Below, in pieces: positions 1-11,267 of a stretch of 64,000 nucleotides of DNA (its first letter is position 1; each line of letters starts with the position of its first letter). The translations under genes and the position numbers were made by a program. The DNA is from Pseudomonas jessenii (GTDB lineage Bacteria; Pseudomonadota; Gammaproteobacteria; Pseudomonadales; Pseudomonadaceae), in assembly GCF_002236115.1 (NCBI RefSeq), contig NZ_NIWT01000003.1:372001-436000 (forward strand). The letters run 5' to 3'. A model generated the notes under the pieces. That model was given only the letters and a program-made list of their open reading frames with translations, searched no databases and was not told where the DNA came from.

Positions 1-83
1 AACATTTGGTCAGAGCGCTTGTCCTACCAGACATCCTGCGGCCAATCCCGAAAACCGCTCCCCTGAACTAACCGGTTAAATAT

Positions 84-410
84 ATGCGCCCATTGAAACA
101 GGCAATTTATTCCAGCCGTACGGCTGACAAGTTCGTCGTACGTCTGCCAGACGGAATGCGTGAACGCATTGCCGAGGTGGCTCGCAATCATCATCGCAGC
201 ATGAACTCCGAAATCATTGCGCGCCTTGAGCAGAGTCTTATTCAGGAAGGCGCACTGGGAGAAGAGTTGAGCATGCGCCTGGACAGCCCGGAGCTTTCCT
301 TGCACGAACGGGAGTTGCTGCAGCGCTTCCGCCAGCTCTCCCATCGACAGCAGAACGCCCTTGTTTCGCTGATCGCCCATGACGCTGAAATGACCGCCGA
401 CGCTTCCTGA
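84..410 (+). CDS. amrZ: AmrZ/AlgZ ribbon-helix-helix transcriptional regulator
   Basis: 108 residues, the usual AmrZ length. An Arc-type ribbon-helix-helix fold spans about residues 14-55: strand [10 protein letters not shown], then helices with the conserved [17 protein letters not shown]. The C-terminal half ([15 protein letters not shown]) matches the AmrZ tetramerisation region. In pseudomonads AmrZ is a DNA-binding activator and repressor of alginate, flagellar, cyclic-di-GMP and exopolysaccharide genes. I matched it from memory to P. aeruginosa AmrZ, which it resembles over its full length. The ATG at 84 has no clear Shine-Dalgarno. The gene is monocistronic and followed by a strong terminator. 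Confidence 0.93.
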   Translation: MRPLKQAIYSSRTADKFVVRLPDGMRERIAEVARNHHRSMNSEIIARLEQSLIQEGALGEELSMRLDSPELSLHERELLQRFRQLSHRQQNALVSLIAHDAEMTADAS

Positions 411-428
411 TTCTGCCAGTAAGCCCAA

Positions 429-454
429 GCCAGCCTGATCGCTGGCTTTTTTTT
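429..454 (+). terminator. Rho-independent terminator of amrZ
   Basis: GCCAGC-ctgatc-GCTGGC stem followed by eight T residues, 19 bases after the amrZ stop codon. Confidence 0.85.
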
Positions 455-471
455 GCCTGAAATCCGGGCAC

Positions 472-498
472 AAAAAAACCCGCCAAAGACGGGTTTTC
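472..498 (-). terminator. Rho-independent terminator of mgtE
   Basis: Read on the minus strand: AACCCGtctttggCGGGTT followed by a run of T, just past the mgtE stop. It lies back to back with the amrZ terminator. Confidence 0.8.
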
Positions 499-511
499 GA
501 TGAACGAGGCT

Positions 512-1954
512 TCAGAGCAGGAAGATTGTCGCCAACCCCAGGAAGATGAAGAAGCCGCCGCTGTCGGTCATGGCCGTGATCATCACGCTGGCCCCCATCG
601 CCGGGTCGCGCCCCATCTTCGCCAGGGTCATCGGGATCAAAACCCCCATCAACGCCGCCAGTAGCAAGTTAAGCGTCATCGCGGCGGTCATCACCACGCC
701 CAAAGACCAACTGCCATAGAGCAGGTAGGCAACCACACCGATCACCCCGCCCCAGATCACGCCGTTGATCAGCGCTACCGCCAATTCCTTGCGCATCAGG
801 CGCGAGGTATTGCCGGTGCTCACCTGGTCCAGCGCCATGGCCCGAACAATCATGGTGATGGTCTGGTTACCCGAGTTACCACCGATCCCCGCCACGATCG
901 GCATCAACGCCGCAAGCGCCACGAGCTTCTCGATCGAACCCTCAAACAAACCGATGACCCGAGAAGCCACGAACGCGGTAATCAGGTTGATCGCCAGCCA
1001 GGCCCAACGGTTACGCAGGGATTTCCAGACCGACGCAAAAATGTCTTCTTCTTCACGCAGACCCGCCATGTTGAGAACTTCGCTTTCGCTCTCTTCACGG
1101 ATCAGGTCGACCATTTCATCGATGGTCAGACGGCCGATCAGCTTGCCGTTCTTGTCGACCACGGGTGCGGAGATCAAGTCATAACGCTCGAATGCCTGGG
1201 CGGCATCGTAGGCGTCTTCGTCCGGGTGGAAACTCACCGGATCGCTGGCCATCACCTCGGAAACCTGTTTGTCCGGATCGTTGACCAGCAAACGCTTGAT
1301 CGGCAACACGCCCTTGAGCACGCCGTCGTAATCGACCACGAACAGTTTGTCGGTGTGGCCCGGCAACTCCTTGAGACGGCGCAGGTAACGCAAGACCACT
1401 TCAAGGCTGACATCCTCGCGGATGGTCACCATCTCGAAGTCCATCAGCGCACCGACCTGCTCCTCGTCATAGGACAGAGCCGAACGCACGCGCTCGCGTT
1501 GTTGCTGGTCGAGGGTCTCCATGAGCTCATGGACGACGTCTCGCGGCAGCTCGGAGGCCAGGTCAGCGAGTTCGTCGGCATCCATGTCCTTGGCGGCTGC
1601 CAGGAGCTCGTGATCGTCCATGTCGGCGATCAGTGATTCACGGACCGAATCGGATACTTCAAGAAGGATGTCGCCGTCGCGATCGGCCTTGACCAGTTGC
1701 CAGAGCGTCAGACGATCGTCCAGCGGCAAGGCTTCAAGGATGTAGGCGACGTCGGCGGAGTGCAGGTCATCGAGTTTGCGTTGCAACTCGACGAGGTTCT
1801 GCCGGTGGACCAGGTTCTCGACCCGGTCATGATGCGGGCCTTCCTGGCGGTGAGTCAGGTCTTCTACAACTCGCTGGCGCTGCAGCAACTCAACCACCTG
1901 AGCCAGGCGATCCTGCAAGCTTTCCTGCGTTTTCTTTACTTCAACTTCGGACAT
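512..1954 (-). CDS. mgtE: Magnesium transporter MgtE
   Basis: 480 residues, full length for MgtE, an inner-membrane Mg2+ channel. Visible order: cytoplasmic N domain of helical repeats (about 30-160, many DxxELADLASELP-type segments), a tandem CBS pair (about 165-290, with SEVMASDPVSFHPDEDAYDAA), a connecting helix, then five C-terminal membrane helices starting near RWAWLAINL. The pore-helix signature GGNSGNQ is present. The start chosen is MSEVEVKK at 1954, with GTGGAG eight bases upstream; an in-frame upstream Met would add ten unlikely residues. It stands alone and is divergent from the gene at 2276. Confidence 0.95.
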   Translation of the reverse strand: MSEVEVKKTQESLQDRLAQVVELLQRQRVVEDLTHRQEGPHHDRVENLVHRQNLVELQRKLDDLHSADVAYILEALPLDDRLTLWQLVKADRDGDILLEVSDSVRESLIADMDDHELLAAAKDMDADELADLASELPRDVVHELMETLDQQQRERVRSALSYDEEQVGALMDFEMVTIREDVSLEVVLRYLRRLKELPGHTDKLFVVDYDGVLKGVLPIKRLLVNDPDKQVSEVMASDPVSFHPDEDAYDAAQAFERYDLISAPVVDKNGKLIGRLTIDEMVDLIREESESEVLNMAGLREEEDIFASVWKSLRNRWAWLAINLITAFVASRVIGLFEGSIEKLVALAALMPIVAGIGGNSGNQTITMIVRAMALDQVSTGNTSRLMRKELAVALINGVIWGGVIGVVAYLLYGSWSLGVVMTAAMTLNLLLAALMGVLIPMTLAKMGRDPAMGASVMITAMTDSGGFFIFLGLATIFLL

Positions 1955-2275
1955 AGGCGAACTCCACTCCCAGCAGCGGGGCACGCCGGAAGGATCAATC
2001 AGTCAATTCATGATTGGTGAAACGGGGTACTGAGTAACTACTGGGTAAGTCCATGGAGGTATTCCACAAGCCCCGGCGGGGCTGACGGGCGCAATGATAC
2101 ACCGCCTGACGGTTTTAAACGTTAAAAAATCTCGGCTGAAACAAGCGCTTGCACAACAAACCTGAGCATCGGCCTGATCCATGAAAATGCGACGACGTAT
2201 TCCGAAAAGAAAACACACACCCCTTCGAAAATTGTAGCCGCTACCCTTGAAAAGGAACGTCACGGAGGACGCCTG
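1955..2275. other. Divergent intergenic region mgtE / small secreted protein
   Basis: About 320 bases with no gene. The only notable element is a 6-bp hairpin AGCCCC-ggc-GGGGCT (2069-2083), which would lie in the mgtE leader if transcription starts upstream of it. I see no recognisable Mg riboswitch consensus. Confidence 0.4.
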
Positions 2276-2794
2276 ATGCCATCAGTTGCTCAATTCTTTT
2301 TGGTTTTCACCCTGCTCAGCCCCCTGCCCTTGGCGGTCGCCACCACCGTTCAGCGCTGTGAGGCTGCCAATGGGCGCATTACCTTCACCACACTGGGTTG
2401 TGCCGCGGGAGAGAATGTTTCACTTCAGGACGCCCGCGCCTTTACACCTGGCAGCACGATGGCGCTAATGCCGCCAGCCGAGCCCCGCGAAACATCAGGT
2501 ATGAAAATTCCAAGCAGAGAGCCGACCGTGGTCGGTCAGGCGCAGGACAAGTGTGGAAACCTGATCAATGCCAGGGAGCGCCGGGAGGCGATCATCAATC
2601 AGCGAGTGATCGCCGGCATGAGCCAGCAAGACGTCGAAAGCGCCCTCGGCAAGCCAGACAGGATCAGTATTCGAAATTCAGCCACGAGCTACCGCTACGA
2701 CACCCTGCGAGGTCGTAGTGCACAGGTGGAGTTCGACGAGAGGGGATGCACGAAAGGAAAAGCCAAATCCCGGACGGCAAAAAGCCCGCATTAA
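2276..2794 (+). CDS. Secreted DUF4124/SmpA-like small protein
   Basis: 172 residues. It has an N-terminal signal peptide (about 1-22, hydrophobic FFLVFTLLSPLPLAVA), then a DUF4124-like stretch (VQRCEAANGRITFTTLGCA, with the two Cys typical of that family). The C-terminal part (about 105-160, VIAGMSQQDVESALGKPDRI) resembles the SmpA/OmlA fold used by BamE-like envelope proteins. There is no lipobox Cys at the cleavage site, so a soluble periplasmic protein is likely. Function unknown. It stands alone and ends in a terminator facing the tRNA genes. Confidence 0.75.
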   Translation: MPSVAQFFLVFTLLSPLPLAVATTVQRCEAANGRITFTTLGCAAGENVSLQDARAFTPGSTMALMPPAEPRETSGMKIPSREPTVVGQAQDKCGNLINARERREAIINQRVIAGMSQQDVESALGKPDRISIRNSATSYRYDTLRGRSAQVEFDERGCTKGKAKSRTAKSPH

Positions 2795-2805
2795 ATGCGG
2801 GCTTT
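2781..2805 (+). terminator. Terminator after the DUF4124-like gene
   Basis: Perfect 10-bp stem AAAGCCCGCA / TGCGGGCTTT with a 5-base loop, followed by a short T-rich tract. The stem begins within the 3' end of the coding sequence. Confidence 0.75.
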
Positions 2806-2813
2806 CTGTTGTA

Positions 2814-2890
2814 TGGTGCACTCGACAGGATTCGAACCTGTGACCGCTCGGTTCGTAGCCGAGTACTCTATCCAGCTGAGCTACGAGTGC
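2814..2890 (-). tRNA. tRNA-Arg(ACG), copy 1
   Basis: 77 nt including an encoded CCA. On the minus strand the acceptor stem GCACTCG pairs with CGAGTGC, the anticodon loop is CTACGAA with anticodon ACG, and GGTTCGAATCC forms the T arm. Confidence 0.97.
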
Positions 2891-2962
2891 AATTTGTGTT
2901 TTTATACCAGATCACAACTGGTTGAAACCAAGTTACTTACATTGCTGTAACTAACTCTTAAA

Positions 2963-3039
2963 TGGTGCACTCGACAGGATTCGAACCTGTGACCGCTCGG
3001 TTCGTAGCCGAGTACTCTATCCAGCTGAGCTACGAGTGC
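2963..3039 (-). tRNA. tRNA-Arg(ACG), copy 2
   Basis: 77 nt, base-for-base identical to the copy at 2814-2890, with encoded CCA. The two are 72 bases apart and probably processed from one transcript. Confidence 0.97.
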
Positions 3040-3146
3040 ATTTGTTGCCGCGCATTATAGGCCGTCTAATCTCTATGTCAAGCACTTTTTCTAGTAATTT
3101 CAACAACTTACCGAAAAAGCCAGATTACAACGTACTACGCAAATAA

Positions 3147-3237
3147 TGGCGGAGAACGGGGGATTCGAACCCCCGACACCCTTTTGAGGTGTACTCCCTT
3201 AGCAGGGGAGCGCCTTCGGCCACTCGGCCAGCTCTCC
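3147..3237 (-). tRNA. tRNA-Ser(GCT)
   Basis: 91 nt with a long variable arm. On the minus strand the acceptor GGAGAGC pairs with GTTCTCC, the anticodon loop CTGCTAA gives anticodon GCT, and CCA is encoded. It is the 5' member of the Ser-Arg-Arg tRNA cluster. Confidence 0.97.
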
Positions 3238-3299
3238 GCAACACGGGGCGTATATTAACCAGCTTCTTCCCCGTTTGCAAACATAAAAAACGATAAAAA

Positions 3300-3488
3300 T
3301 TAATGGCTTGGTTCTTCGTCCTTCTCTTTCTTGATACGCAGGTAAATTTCTTCCCGGTGAACAGCTACCTCTTTGGGGGCATTAACACCGATGCGCACTT
3401 GATTTCCTTTGACGCCGAGCACGGTCACGGTGATTTCGCCATCACCGATAATCAGGCTTTCTGCACACCGACGAGTCAGAATCAGCAT
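3300..3488 (-). CDS. csrA: Carbon storage regulator CsrA/RsmA
   Basis: 62 residues. A complete Csr[16 protein letters not shown] at the N-terminus, [25 protein letters not shown] in the core with the RNA-binding Val and Arg of VAVHREEI, and a short charged tail. It acts as an RNA-binding dimer that blocks translation at GGA motifs; in Pseudomonas it is called RsmA. The start is ATG at 3488, preceded by GAGGAG; an earlier in-frame Met would add six residues. It lies downstream of lysC, the usual alaS-lysC-csrA arrangement, but a terminator separates it from lysC. Confidence 0.95.
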   Translation of the reverse strand: MLILTRRCAESLIIGDGEITVTVLGVKGNQVRIGVNAPKEVAVHREEIYLRIKKEKDEEPSH

Positions 3489-3630
3489 ACCTTTCTCCTC
3501 ACGCATTACATTTCAGGGACAACAGTCTGCAAAAAAAAGGCACTCGACCCACAACCGGAGCGGTCGCAGCCCTACATGCCTGAGTATTGACTAGCGCGAG
3601 CAAAAGAACAGTCTCGGGGGTCACGCCATT

Positions 3631-3666
3631 CAAAAAAACAAAAGGCGCGGTCAGACCGCGCCTTTT
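3631..3666 (-). terminator. Terminator of lysC
   Basis: On the minus strand the perfect stem AAAAGGCGCGGTC-TG-ACCGCGCCTTTT is followed by TTTG and seven T. It lies just past the lysC stop, so csrA probably has its own promoter between here and 3488. Confidence 0.85.
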
Positions 3667-3676
3667 GGCAAACGCA

Positions 3677-4918
3677 TCACTCGCCCTGGCGGGCCGGTGC
3701 GTCCAGTTCGAAAGCCGTGTGCAGAGCGCGCACAGCCAGTTCCAGATACTTCTCTTCGATCACTACGGAGACTTTGATTTCCGAAGTCGAGATCATCTGG
3801 ATGTTGATGCTTTCCTTGGCCAGGGATTCGAACATGCGGCTGGCCACGCCTGCGTGAGAGCGCATGCCAACGCCGACGATCGACACCTTGGCGATCTTGG
3901 TGTCGCCCACGACTTCACGGGCACCCAGCTCGCCAGCGGTTTTTTCCAGCACGGCTTGCGCCGCCTGGTAGTCGTTGCGGTGCACGGTGAAGGTGAAGTC
4001 GGTGGTGTTATCGTGCGCGACGTTCTGCACGATCATGTCGACCTCGATGTTCGCGGCACTGATCGGGCCGAGAATCTTGAAGGCAACGCCCGGGATGTCT
4101 GGCACGCCACGGATGGTCAGCTTGGCTTCATCGCGGTTGAAAGCGATACCGGAAATGATCGGCTGTTCCATGGTTTCCTCTTCATCAATAGTAATGAGGG
4201 TGCCCGGACCCTCCTTGAAGCTGTGCAGTACGCGCAGCGGAACGTTGTACTTGCCGGCGAACTCGACCGCGCGGATCTGCAACACCTTGGAACCGAGGCT
4301 GGCCATTTCCAGCATCTCTTCGAAGGTGATCTTGTCCAGGCGCTGAGCCACGGACACCACACGCGGGTCGGTGGTGTAGACGCCGTCGACGTCGGTGTAG
4401 ATCTGGCATTCGTCAGCCTTCAGGGCTGCCGCCAGCGCCACGCCGGTGGTGTCGGAACCGCCACGACCGAGGGTGGTGATGTTGCCGTGCTCGTCGACGC
4501 CCTGGAAACCGGCGACAACCACCACACGACCTGCCTTCAGGTCACCGCGAATCTTCTGGTCATCAATCTGCAAGATACGCGCTTTATTGTGCGCGCTATC
4601 CGTCAGAATCCGCACCTGGTTGCCGGTGTACGACACCGCCGGCACGCCGCGCTTGATCAGCGCCATGGCCAACAGGGCAATCGTCACCTGCTCACCGGTG
4701 GAAACGATCACGTCCAGCTCGCGCGGAACCGGTTGGCCGTCGCCACTGATTTGCTTGGCCAGATCGATCAGACGGTTGGTTTCGCCGCTCATTGCAGACA
4801 GCACAACCACCAGGTCATCGCCGGCATCGCGGAATTTCTTAACCTTGTCGGCGACCTGCTCGATTCTCTCGACAGTGCCGACCGAGGTGCCTCCAAATTT
4901 CTGTACGATCAAAGCCAT
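3677..4918 (-). CDS. lysC: Aspartate kinase LysC
   Basis: 413 residues. It catalyses phosphorylation of L-aspartate, the first step of the Lys, Thr, Met and diaminopimelate pathway. N-terminal amino-acid kinase domain (1-240): LIVQKFGGTSVG ATP/substrate loop, FQGVDEHGNITTLGRGGSDTT. Two ACT domains follow (about 265-400; EAKLTIRGVPDIPGVAFKI and VSIVGVGMRSHAGVASRMF), the allosteric sites for Lys/Thr. MALIVQKF at 4918 is the conserved start; 14 upstream residues are open by chance. It follows alaS by 91 bases and is probably cotranscribed. Confidence 0.96.
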   Translation of the reverse strand: MALIVQKFGGTSVGTVERIEQVADKVKKFRDAGDDLVVVLSAMSGETNRLIDLAKQISGDGQPVPRELDVIVSTGEQVTIALLAMALIKRGVPAVSYTGNQVRILTDSAHNKARILQIDDQKIRGDLKAGRVVVVAGFQGVDEHGNITTLGRGGSDTTGVALAAALKADECQIYTDVDGVYTTDPRVVSVAQRLDKITFEEMLEMASLGSKVLQIRAVEFAGKYNVPLRVLHSFKEGPGTLITIDEEETMEQPIISGIAFNRDEAKLTIRGVPDIPGVAFKILGPISAANIEVDMIVQNVAHDNTTDFTFTVHRNDYQAAQAVLEKTAGELGAREVVGDTKIAKVSIVGVGMRSHAGVASRMFESLAKESINIQMISTSEIKVSVVIEEKYLELAVRALHTAFELDAPARQGE

Positions 4919-5009
4919 TTCAAAGCCGCCTCTGCCCATGAAGGGCGCCCAAATAATCACTCAAACAGCGTTGCGGCCCACCACTAGACTGCGGGCCGCA
5001 AGTACTGCC

Positions 5010-7631
<2,622 letters not shown>

Positions 7632-7705
7632 TAGGTTCTTCCACGGAGGCTGCGGCCAAAGGCCTGTTCGAAACGTCAACAGACGAAGCGACGGCAAAGG
7701 GCCGC

Positions 7706-7711
7706 ATTATA
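7706..7711 (-). promoter_or_regulatory. Putative -10 box of alaS
   Basis: TATAAT on the minus strand, 75 bases upstream of the alaS ATG. No equally good -35 was identified. Confidence 0.4.
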
Positions 7712-7777
7712 TCGGCCCTGCGCGCGGGGTACAGCGTGTTTATACGATAGAAACGGTCAATTGGAGTGCTAACGCTA

Positions 7778-8782
7778 TCACTTGCGCGAAAAGTCGACGA
7801 ATGTCGCGACGACCTGCTCGATTTGCGCACGGCTGACGTCCATGTGCGTGACCATGCGCAGACGCGCGGCGGCACTGAGCTTGATCCCGCGCTTGGCGGC
7901 AAAGGCCTTGATGGCCTCGGCCTGGTCGCCCATCTGCACGTAAACCATGTTGGTCTGCACCGGTTCGACCTCGAACCCCGCCCCGCGCAGGCCTTCGGCC
8001 AGCAACTGCGCGTTGGCATGGTCATCGGCCAGGCGCTCTACGTTGTTATCCAGCGCATACAGGCCTGCCGCTGCGAGAACACCGGCCTGACGCATGCCGC
8101 CACCGACCATCTTGCGCAGGCGCCGGGCCTTGCCGATCAGCTCGGCCGAGCCGCAGAGCACCGAACCGACCGGTGCGCCCAGGCCTTTGGACAGGCACAC
8201 CGAGACGGAATCGAAATACTGGGTGATTTCCCGGGCATCCACACCCTGCTTCACTGCCGCGTTGTACAGACGTGCGCCGTCCAGGTGTAGTTGCAAGCCA
8301 TGCTCGCGGGTAAAACTGCGTGCCCGTGCCAGGTATTCCAGTGGCAGGACCTTGCCTTGCATGGTGTTTTCCAGCGCCAGCAAACGGGTGCGGGCGAAAT
8401 GGAAGTCGTCCGGCTTGATCGCAGCAGCGACCTGCGCCAGGTCCAGCGAACCATCGGCCTGCACTTCCAGCGGTTGCGGCTGGATCGAGCCAAGCACCGC
8501 CGCGCCACCCCCTTCGTACTTATAAGTGTGGGCCTGCTGGCCGACGATGTACTCGTCACCGCGCTCGCAATGGGCCATCAACCCCAGCAGGTTGCTCATG
8601 GTGCCGGTCGGCACGAACAGTGCTGCGGCGAAACCAAGGCGCCTGGCCAATTCGGCTTCCAGGTGATTGACCGTCGGATCTTCGCCATACACGTCATCGC
8701 CGGTGGCGGCCTTGGTCATTGCCTCAAGCATGCCGGCGCAAGGTTGGGTGACGGTGTCGCTGCGAAGATCGATAACACTCAT
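7778..8782 (-). CDS. ltaE: Low-specificity L-threonine aldolase
   Basis: 334 residues. PLP enzyme cleaving L-threonine/L-allo-threonine to glycine and acetaldehyde. Family start [14 protein letters not shown] is present. PLP-lysine segment [16 protein letters not shown] at about 195-210; [11 protein letters not shown] carries the Asp contacting the PLP ring. It ends 146 bases before alaS on the same strand. Alternative names such as beta-hydroxyaspartate aldolase are possible within the family. Confidence 0.92.
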   Translation of the reverse strand: MSVIDLRSDTVTQPCAGMLEAMTKAATGDDVYGEDPTVNHLEAELARRLGFAAALFVPTGTMSNLLGLMAHCERGDEYIVGQQAHTYKYEGGGAAVLGSIQPQPLEVQADGSLDLAQVAAAIKPDDFHFARTRLLALENTMQGKVLPLEYLARARSFTREHGLQLHLDGARLYNAAVKQGVDAREITQYFDSVSVCLSKGLGAPVGSVLCGSAELIGKARRLRKMVGGGMRQAGVLAAAGLYALDNNVERLADDHANAQLLAEGLRGAGFEVEPVQTNMVYVQMGDQAEAIKAFAAKRGIKLSAAARLRMVTHMDVSRAQIEQVVATFVDFSRK

Positions 8783-8981
8783 GAATCTGGCCTCGGTAAG
8801 CAGGGGAAATCCCTTTCAGGAAAGAATTACTGCGGGCATGGCGACGATTAATCAACCCTTGCGTAGGAAAAGGCCGATTAAACCAACAGAAAAGTCGATG
8901 ACAATCATCCAAAAGGGGTCATGCGCATACCGCAAATATGTGATAAAAACGCTGCGCCGCCAAACATTTGGGCGGCAAAAA

Positions 8982-9146
8982 CGTTCTCAGGGCGGGGTGC
9001 AACTCCCCACCGGCGGTAATTGCGCGCAATGCGCATAGCCCGCGAGCGCTTGGTGACAGCACGGCTTCGGCGGTGCCTGACAGCAAGGTCAGCAGACCCG
9101 GTGTGATCCCGGGGCCGACGGTCATAGTCCGGATGAAGAGAGAACG
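8982..9146 (+). promoter_or_regulatory. FMN riboswitch (RFN element)
   Basis: Conserved RFN blocks occur in order: CAGGGCGGGGTGCAACTCC, CCACCGGCGGTAAT, AGCCCGCGAGCGC, GGTCAGCAGACCCGGTG, GGCCGACGGTCATAGTCCGG, ATGAAGAGAG. The P1 stem is CGTTCTC (8982-8988) with GAGAACG (9140-9146). FMN binding is expected to repress the downstream ribH2. No strong intrinsic terminator follows; a Shine-Dalgarno-sequestering hairpin does (9223-9243). Confidence 0.95.
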
Positions 9147-9222
9147 GGATTGACAACAAAGGGCCGTCCGCCGGCATTCGTGCGAGCGTGCGTACCCTCA
9201 AATCCCCTTCGATTCATAACGC

Positions 9223-9243
9223 CCTGTTTTTCACACAAACAGG
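9223..9243 (+). promoter_or_regulatory. Shine-Dalgarno-sequestering hairpin of the FMN riboswitch
   Basis: Perfect 7-bp stem CCTGTTT (9223-9229) / AAACAGG (9237-9243), loop TTCACAC. The 3' arm contains the first three bases of the AGGAG ribosome binding site (9241-9245) of ribH2, so the off-state is probably translational. Confidence 0.65.
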
Positions 9244-9252
9244 AGTCAGAAC

Positions 9253-9762
9253 ATGCAACCCACCGCAATCGACAGCAAAAGCAAACACCATCAGGGCGAG
9301 CGCGTAGCGTTCATCCAGGCCTGCTGGCACAAGGACATTGTCGATCAGAGCCGTAAAGGCTTCGTCGCCGAAATGATTACCCAGGGTTATCAGGAATCCG
9401 ACATCGATTTCTTCGAAGTCGGCGGCGCCTTTGAAATGCCCCTGCACGCCAAGTTGCTGGCCAAGACCGGTCGTTATGCTGGCATCGTCGCCGCAGCCCT
9501 GGTGGTGGACGGCGGGATCTACCGTCACGAGTTCGTTGCCCAGTCGGTGGTCAGCGGCCTGATGCAGGTTCAACTGGAAACCGAAGTGCCGGTGTTCTCG
9601 GTGTCCCTGACCCCGCACCACTTCCATGCCGGCGAAGAACACCAGAAGTTCTTCTTCGAGCATTTCCTGCATAAAGGCCAGGAAGCGGCGAAGACCTGTG
9701 CGGATACGTTGTTGAAAATCCGTTCGCTGCGCCGCACTGAACCGCGCGCGGTAGCTGTCTAA
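9253..9762 (+). CDS. ribH2: 6,7-dimethyl-8-ribityllumazine synthase, type II (RibH2)
   Basis: 169 residues. Condenses 5-amino-6-ribitylamino-uracil with dihydroxybutanone phosphate, the penultimate step of riboflavin synthesis. Visible: VAFIQACWHKDIV, FFEVGGAFEMPLHAKLLAKTGRY, AALVVDGGIYRHEFVAQSVVSGLM, and PVFSVSLTPHHFH with the catalytic His. The sequence is of the RibH2 group (decameric in Brucella and rhizobia) rather than the canonical ribH beside ribE/nusB. AGGAG lies seven bases before the ATG. Standing alone behind an FMN riboswitch, it probably supplies flavin on demand. Confidence 0.9.
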   Translation: MQPTAIDSKSKHHQGERVAFIQACWHKDIVDQSRKGFVAEMITQGYQESDIDFFEVGGAFEMPLHAKLLAKTGRYAGIVAAALVVDGGIYRHEFVAQSVVSGLMQVQLETEVPVFSVSLTPHHFHAGEEHQKFFFEHFLHKGQEAAKTCADTLLKIRSLRRTEPRAVAV

Positions 9763-9774
9763 AAGCCGAAAACC

Positions 9775-9877
9775 TTGTAGGAGCGAGCTTGCTCGCGATA
9801 GTCGTCAACGATAACGCGGGAAGCCTGGCACCCCGCGGCGTTTTCAGATTCATCGCGAGCAAGCTCGCTCCTACAGA
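9775..9877. repeat. REP pair (inverted) between ribH2 and astE
   Basis: TGTAGGAGCGAGCTTGCTCGCGAT and its inverted copy ATCGCGAGCAAGCTCGCTCCTACA flank about 50 bases. It separates the convergent ribH2 and astE. Confidence 0.9.
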
Positions 9878-9892
9878 GGTTAAATGCCGTAA

Positions 9893-10903
9893 TCAGGCGA
9901 GGTTTTCGTCGGTGGTCGGTACGACCAGGATGCCGGCACGCAAACCATTCTTCACCCTGGGGTTCGGGAAGATGATCCGGGCGCCCTCTTCCTCGATGAT
10001 CCAGCGGGTGTTGGCGATATCTTCCGCCAGCAGGTAACCCACTTCCAGTTCCGAAAAGTTCTCGATGTCCGCCGGCAGGTTCAGGCGGAAGCTGTCGCTG
10101 TGCTTGATGATTTCTCGCGCCACGCTGTACAGCTGCAAACCGTCCAGCGCGTCCTCAGTCAGTTCTGGTTCGGTGCCCTCGATGATCTGCTTGAGGCGCT
10201 TCTCCAGCAGCGACACGTTGACACCGTCGTTCTGACCGAACGGCCGCGCCTTGCCCAACTCCAGGGTAAAGGCCTCGGCACCCAGCTTGTCGTAGGTATA
10301 GGAGCTGAACACGATGGACGGCTTGTTCTGCAGCAACACCGCTTCCATGCCGGCAGCACGCAGGCGCGCCAGTTCCTGACGCGAATGCTGGCGGTCTTCC
10401 TTCCACGGGTACAAGGCGAACTGCTCGATTTTCGAGCCACGAATCGCCGTGTGCAGGTCGTAGTGCAGGCGCTGGCGATCCGGCAGGCTGAAGAAGCTGG
10501 CAGCCAAACGCTCCAGCTCACAGGCGCGCAGGGCTTCGCAACCGCTGCTTTGTTCGTGACGGCCATTGAACAGCCGATTGACGTCCTGCTCGACGAAACG
10601 CTCGCCCTTGCGAATCGCTTCCGGGTTGCCGAACAGGAACAGAATACGTGCGCGCGGCTTCAGATCGCCACGGGCAATGTCGTGCAACAGGCGATCGAGC
10701 AATTCGATCGGCGCTGTTTCGTTGCCATGGATCCCCGCCGAAAGCAGCAGATCCAGGCCGTTGTCACGGGCTTCAGGTGGCCGGACTTCCAGCGCACCTT
10801 CGCTCAACCAGCGCATGCGCACGCCTTCGACAGTCAGTTGAGTCTTCTCCGCCGGTTCGCGGCCGGCGAGGGTCAGTTCAAGCAGTTTGCCGAGGGCGAG
10901 CAT
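9893..10903 (-). CDS. astE: Succinylglutamate desuccinylase
   Basis: 336 residues. Zn-dependent hydrolase releasing glutamate and succinate, the last step of arginine succinyltransferase (AST) catabolism. Zn ligands in [19 protein letters not shown] (H and E, about 57-60) and a later His in [10 protein letters not shown]. Last gene of the cluster; it starts 12 bases after the His-tailed small protein. Confidence 0.94.
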   Translation of the reverse strand: MLALGKLLELTLAGREPAEKTQLTVEGVRMRWLSEGALEVRPPEARDNGLDLLLSAGIHGNETAPIELLDRLLHDIARGDLKPRARILFLFGNPEAIRKGERFVEQDVNRLFNGRHEQSSGCEALRACELERLAASFFSLPDRQRLHYDLHTAIRGSKIEQFALYPWKEDRQHSRQELARLRAAGMEAVLLQNKPSIVFSSYTYDKLGAEAFTLELGKARPFGQNDGVNVSLLEKRLKQIIEGTEPELTEDALDGLQLYSVAREIIKHSDSFRLNLPADIENFSELEVGYLLAEDIANTRWIIEEEGARIIFPNPRVKNGLRAGILVVPTTDENLA

Positions 10904-10915
10904 AGAGCGGTTTCC

Positions 10916-11206
10916 TTAGTGATCGTGGTTGCAGTCCGGACCGTGGACGTGTTCCTCGTCGTCACCGAGGTCAGCCGGTTCCATTTCCAGTTGCAGACTT
11001 ACCAGATTAGTCGCCAATGGGCGCAACAGCAGGTTGGCGTACTCGGCGTCGCCTTCTTCGACGTCCACGCCGATCAGCAACTGGCCACGGCCGTCCTGCT
11101 GGATCCACAGCTCTTTACCTTGCCACAGGACCGCGACGCGGGTGCAGGACGTTTCCAGTTGCGTGCCGTCGGTGTCTTCAAGGATCAGCTGCAGGGTATC
11201 GCTCAT
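10916..11206 (-). CDS. Small conserved protein of the ast cluster with His-rich tail
   Basis: 96 residues, no recognised domain. The N-terminal 75 residues are predicted mostly beta (LQLILEDTDGTQLETSC, VAVLWQGKELWIQQDG). The C-terminus is acidic then HVHGPDCNHDH, five His/Cys metal-ligand residues in eleven. It sits between astB and astE, as does the uncharacterised PA0900 in P. aeruginosa as I recall. A role as metal donor or chaperone for the Zn enzyme AstE is a guess from position and tail. Confidence 0.75.
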   Translation of the reverse strand: MSDTLQLILEDTDGTQLETSCTRVAVLWQGKELWIQQDGRGQLLIGVDVEEGDAEYANLLLRPLATNLVSLQLEMEPADLGDDEEHVHGPDCNHDH

Positions 11207-11267
11207 GTCTTTACGCTCTCGTTTGAGATGAATCAGCGCGCTGCCGTAGAAAGCGGCGCGCCGTCGA

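Noticed and set aside
1955..2275. Mg2+ riboswitch (M-box or ykoK-like) upstream of mgtE
   Set aside because: Only one short GC hairpin is visible and none of the conserved M-box blocks.
3587..4987. 466-codon open frame opposite lysC
   Set aside because: Shadow of lysC with no recognisable domain.
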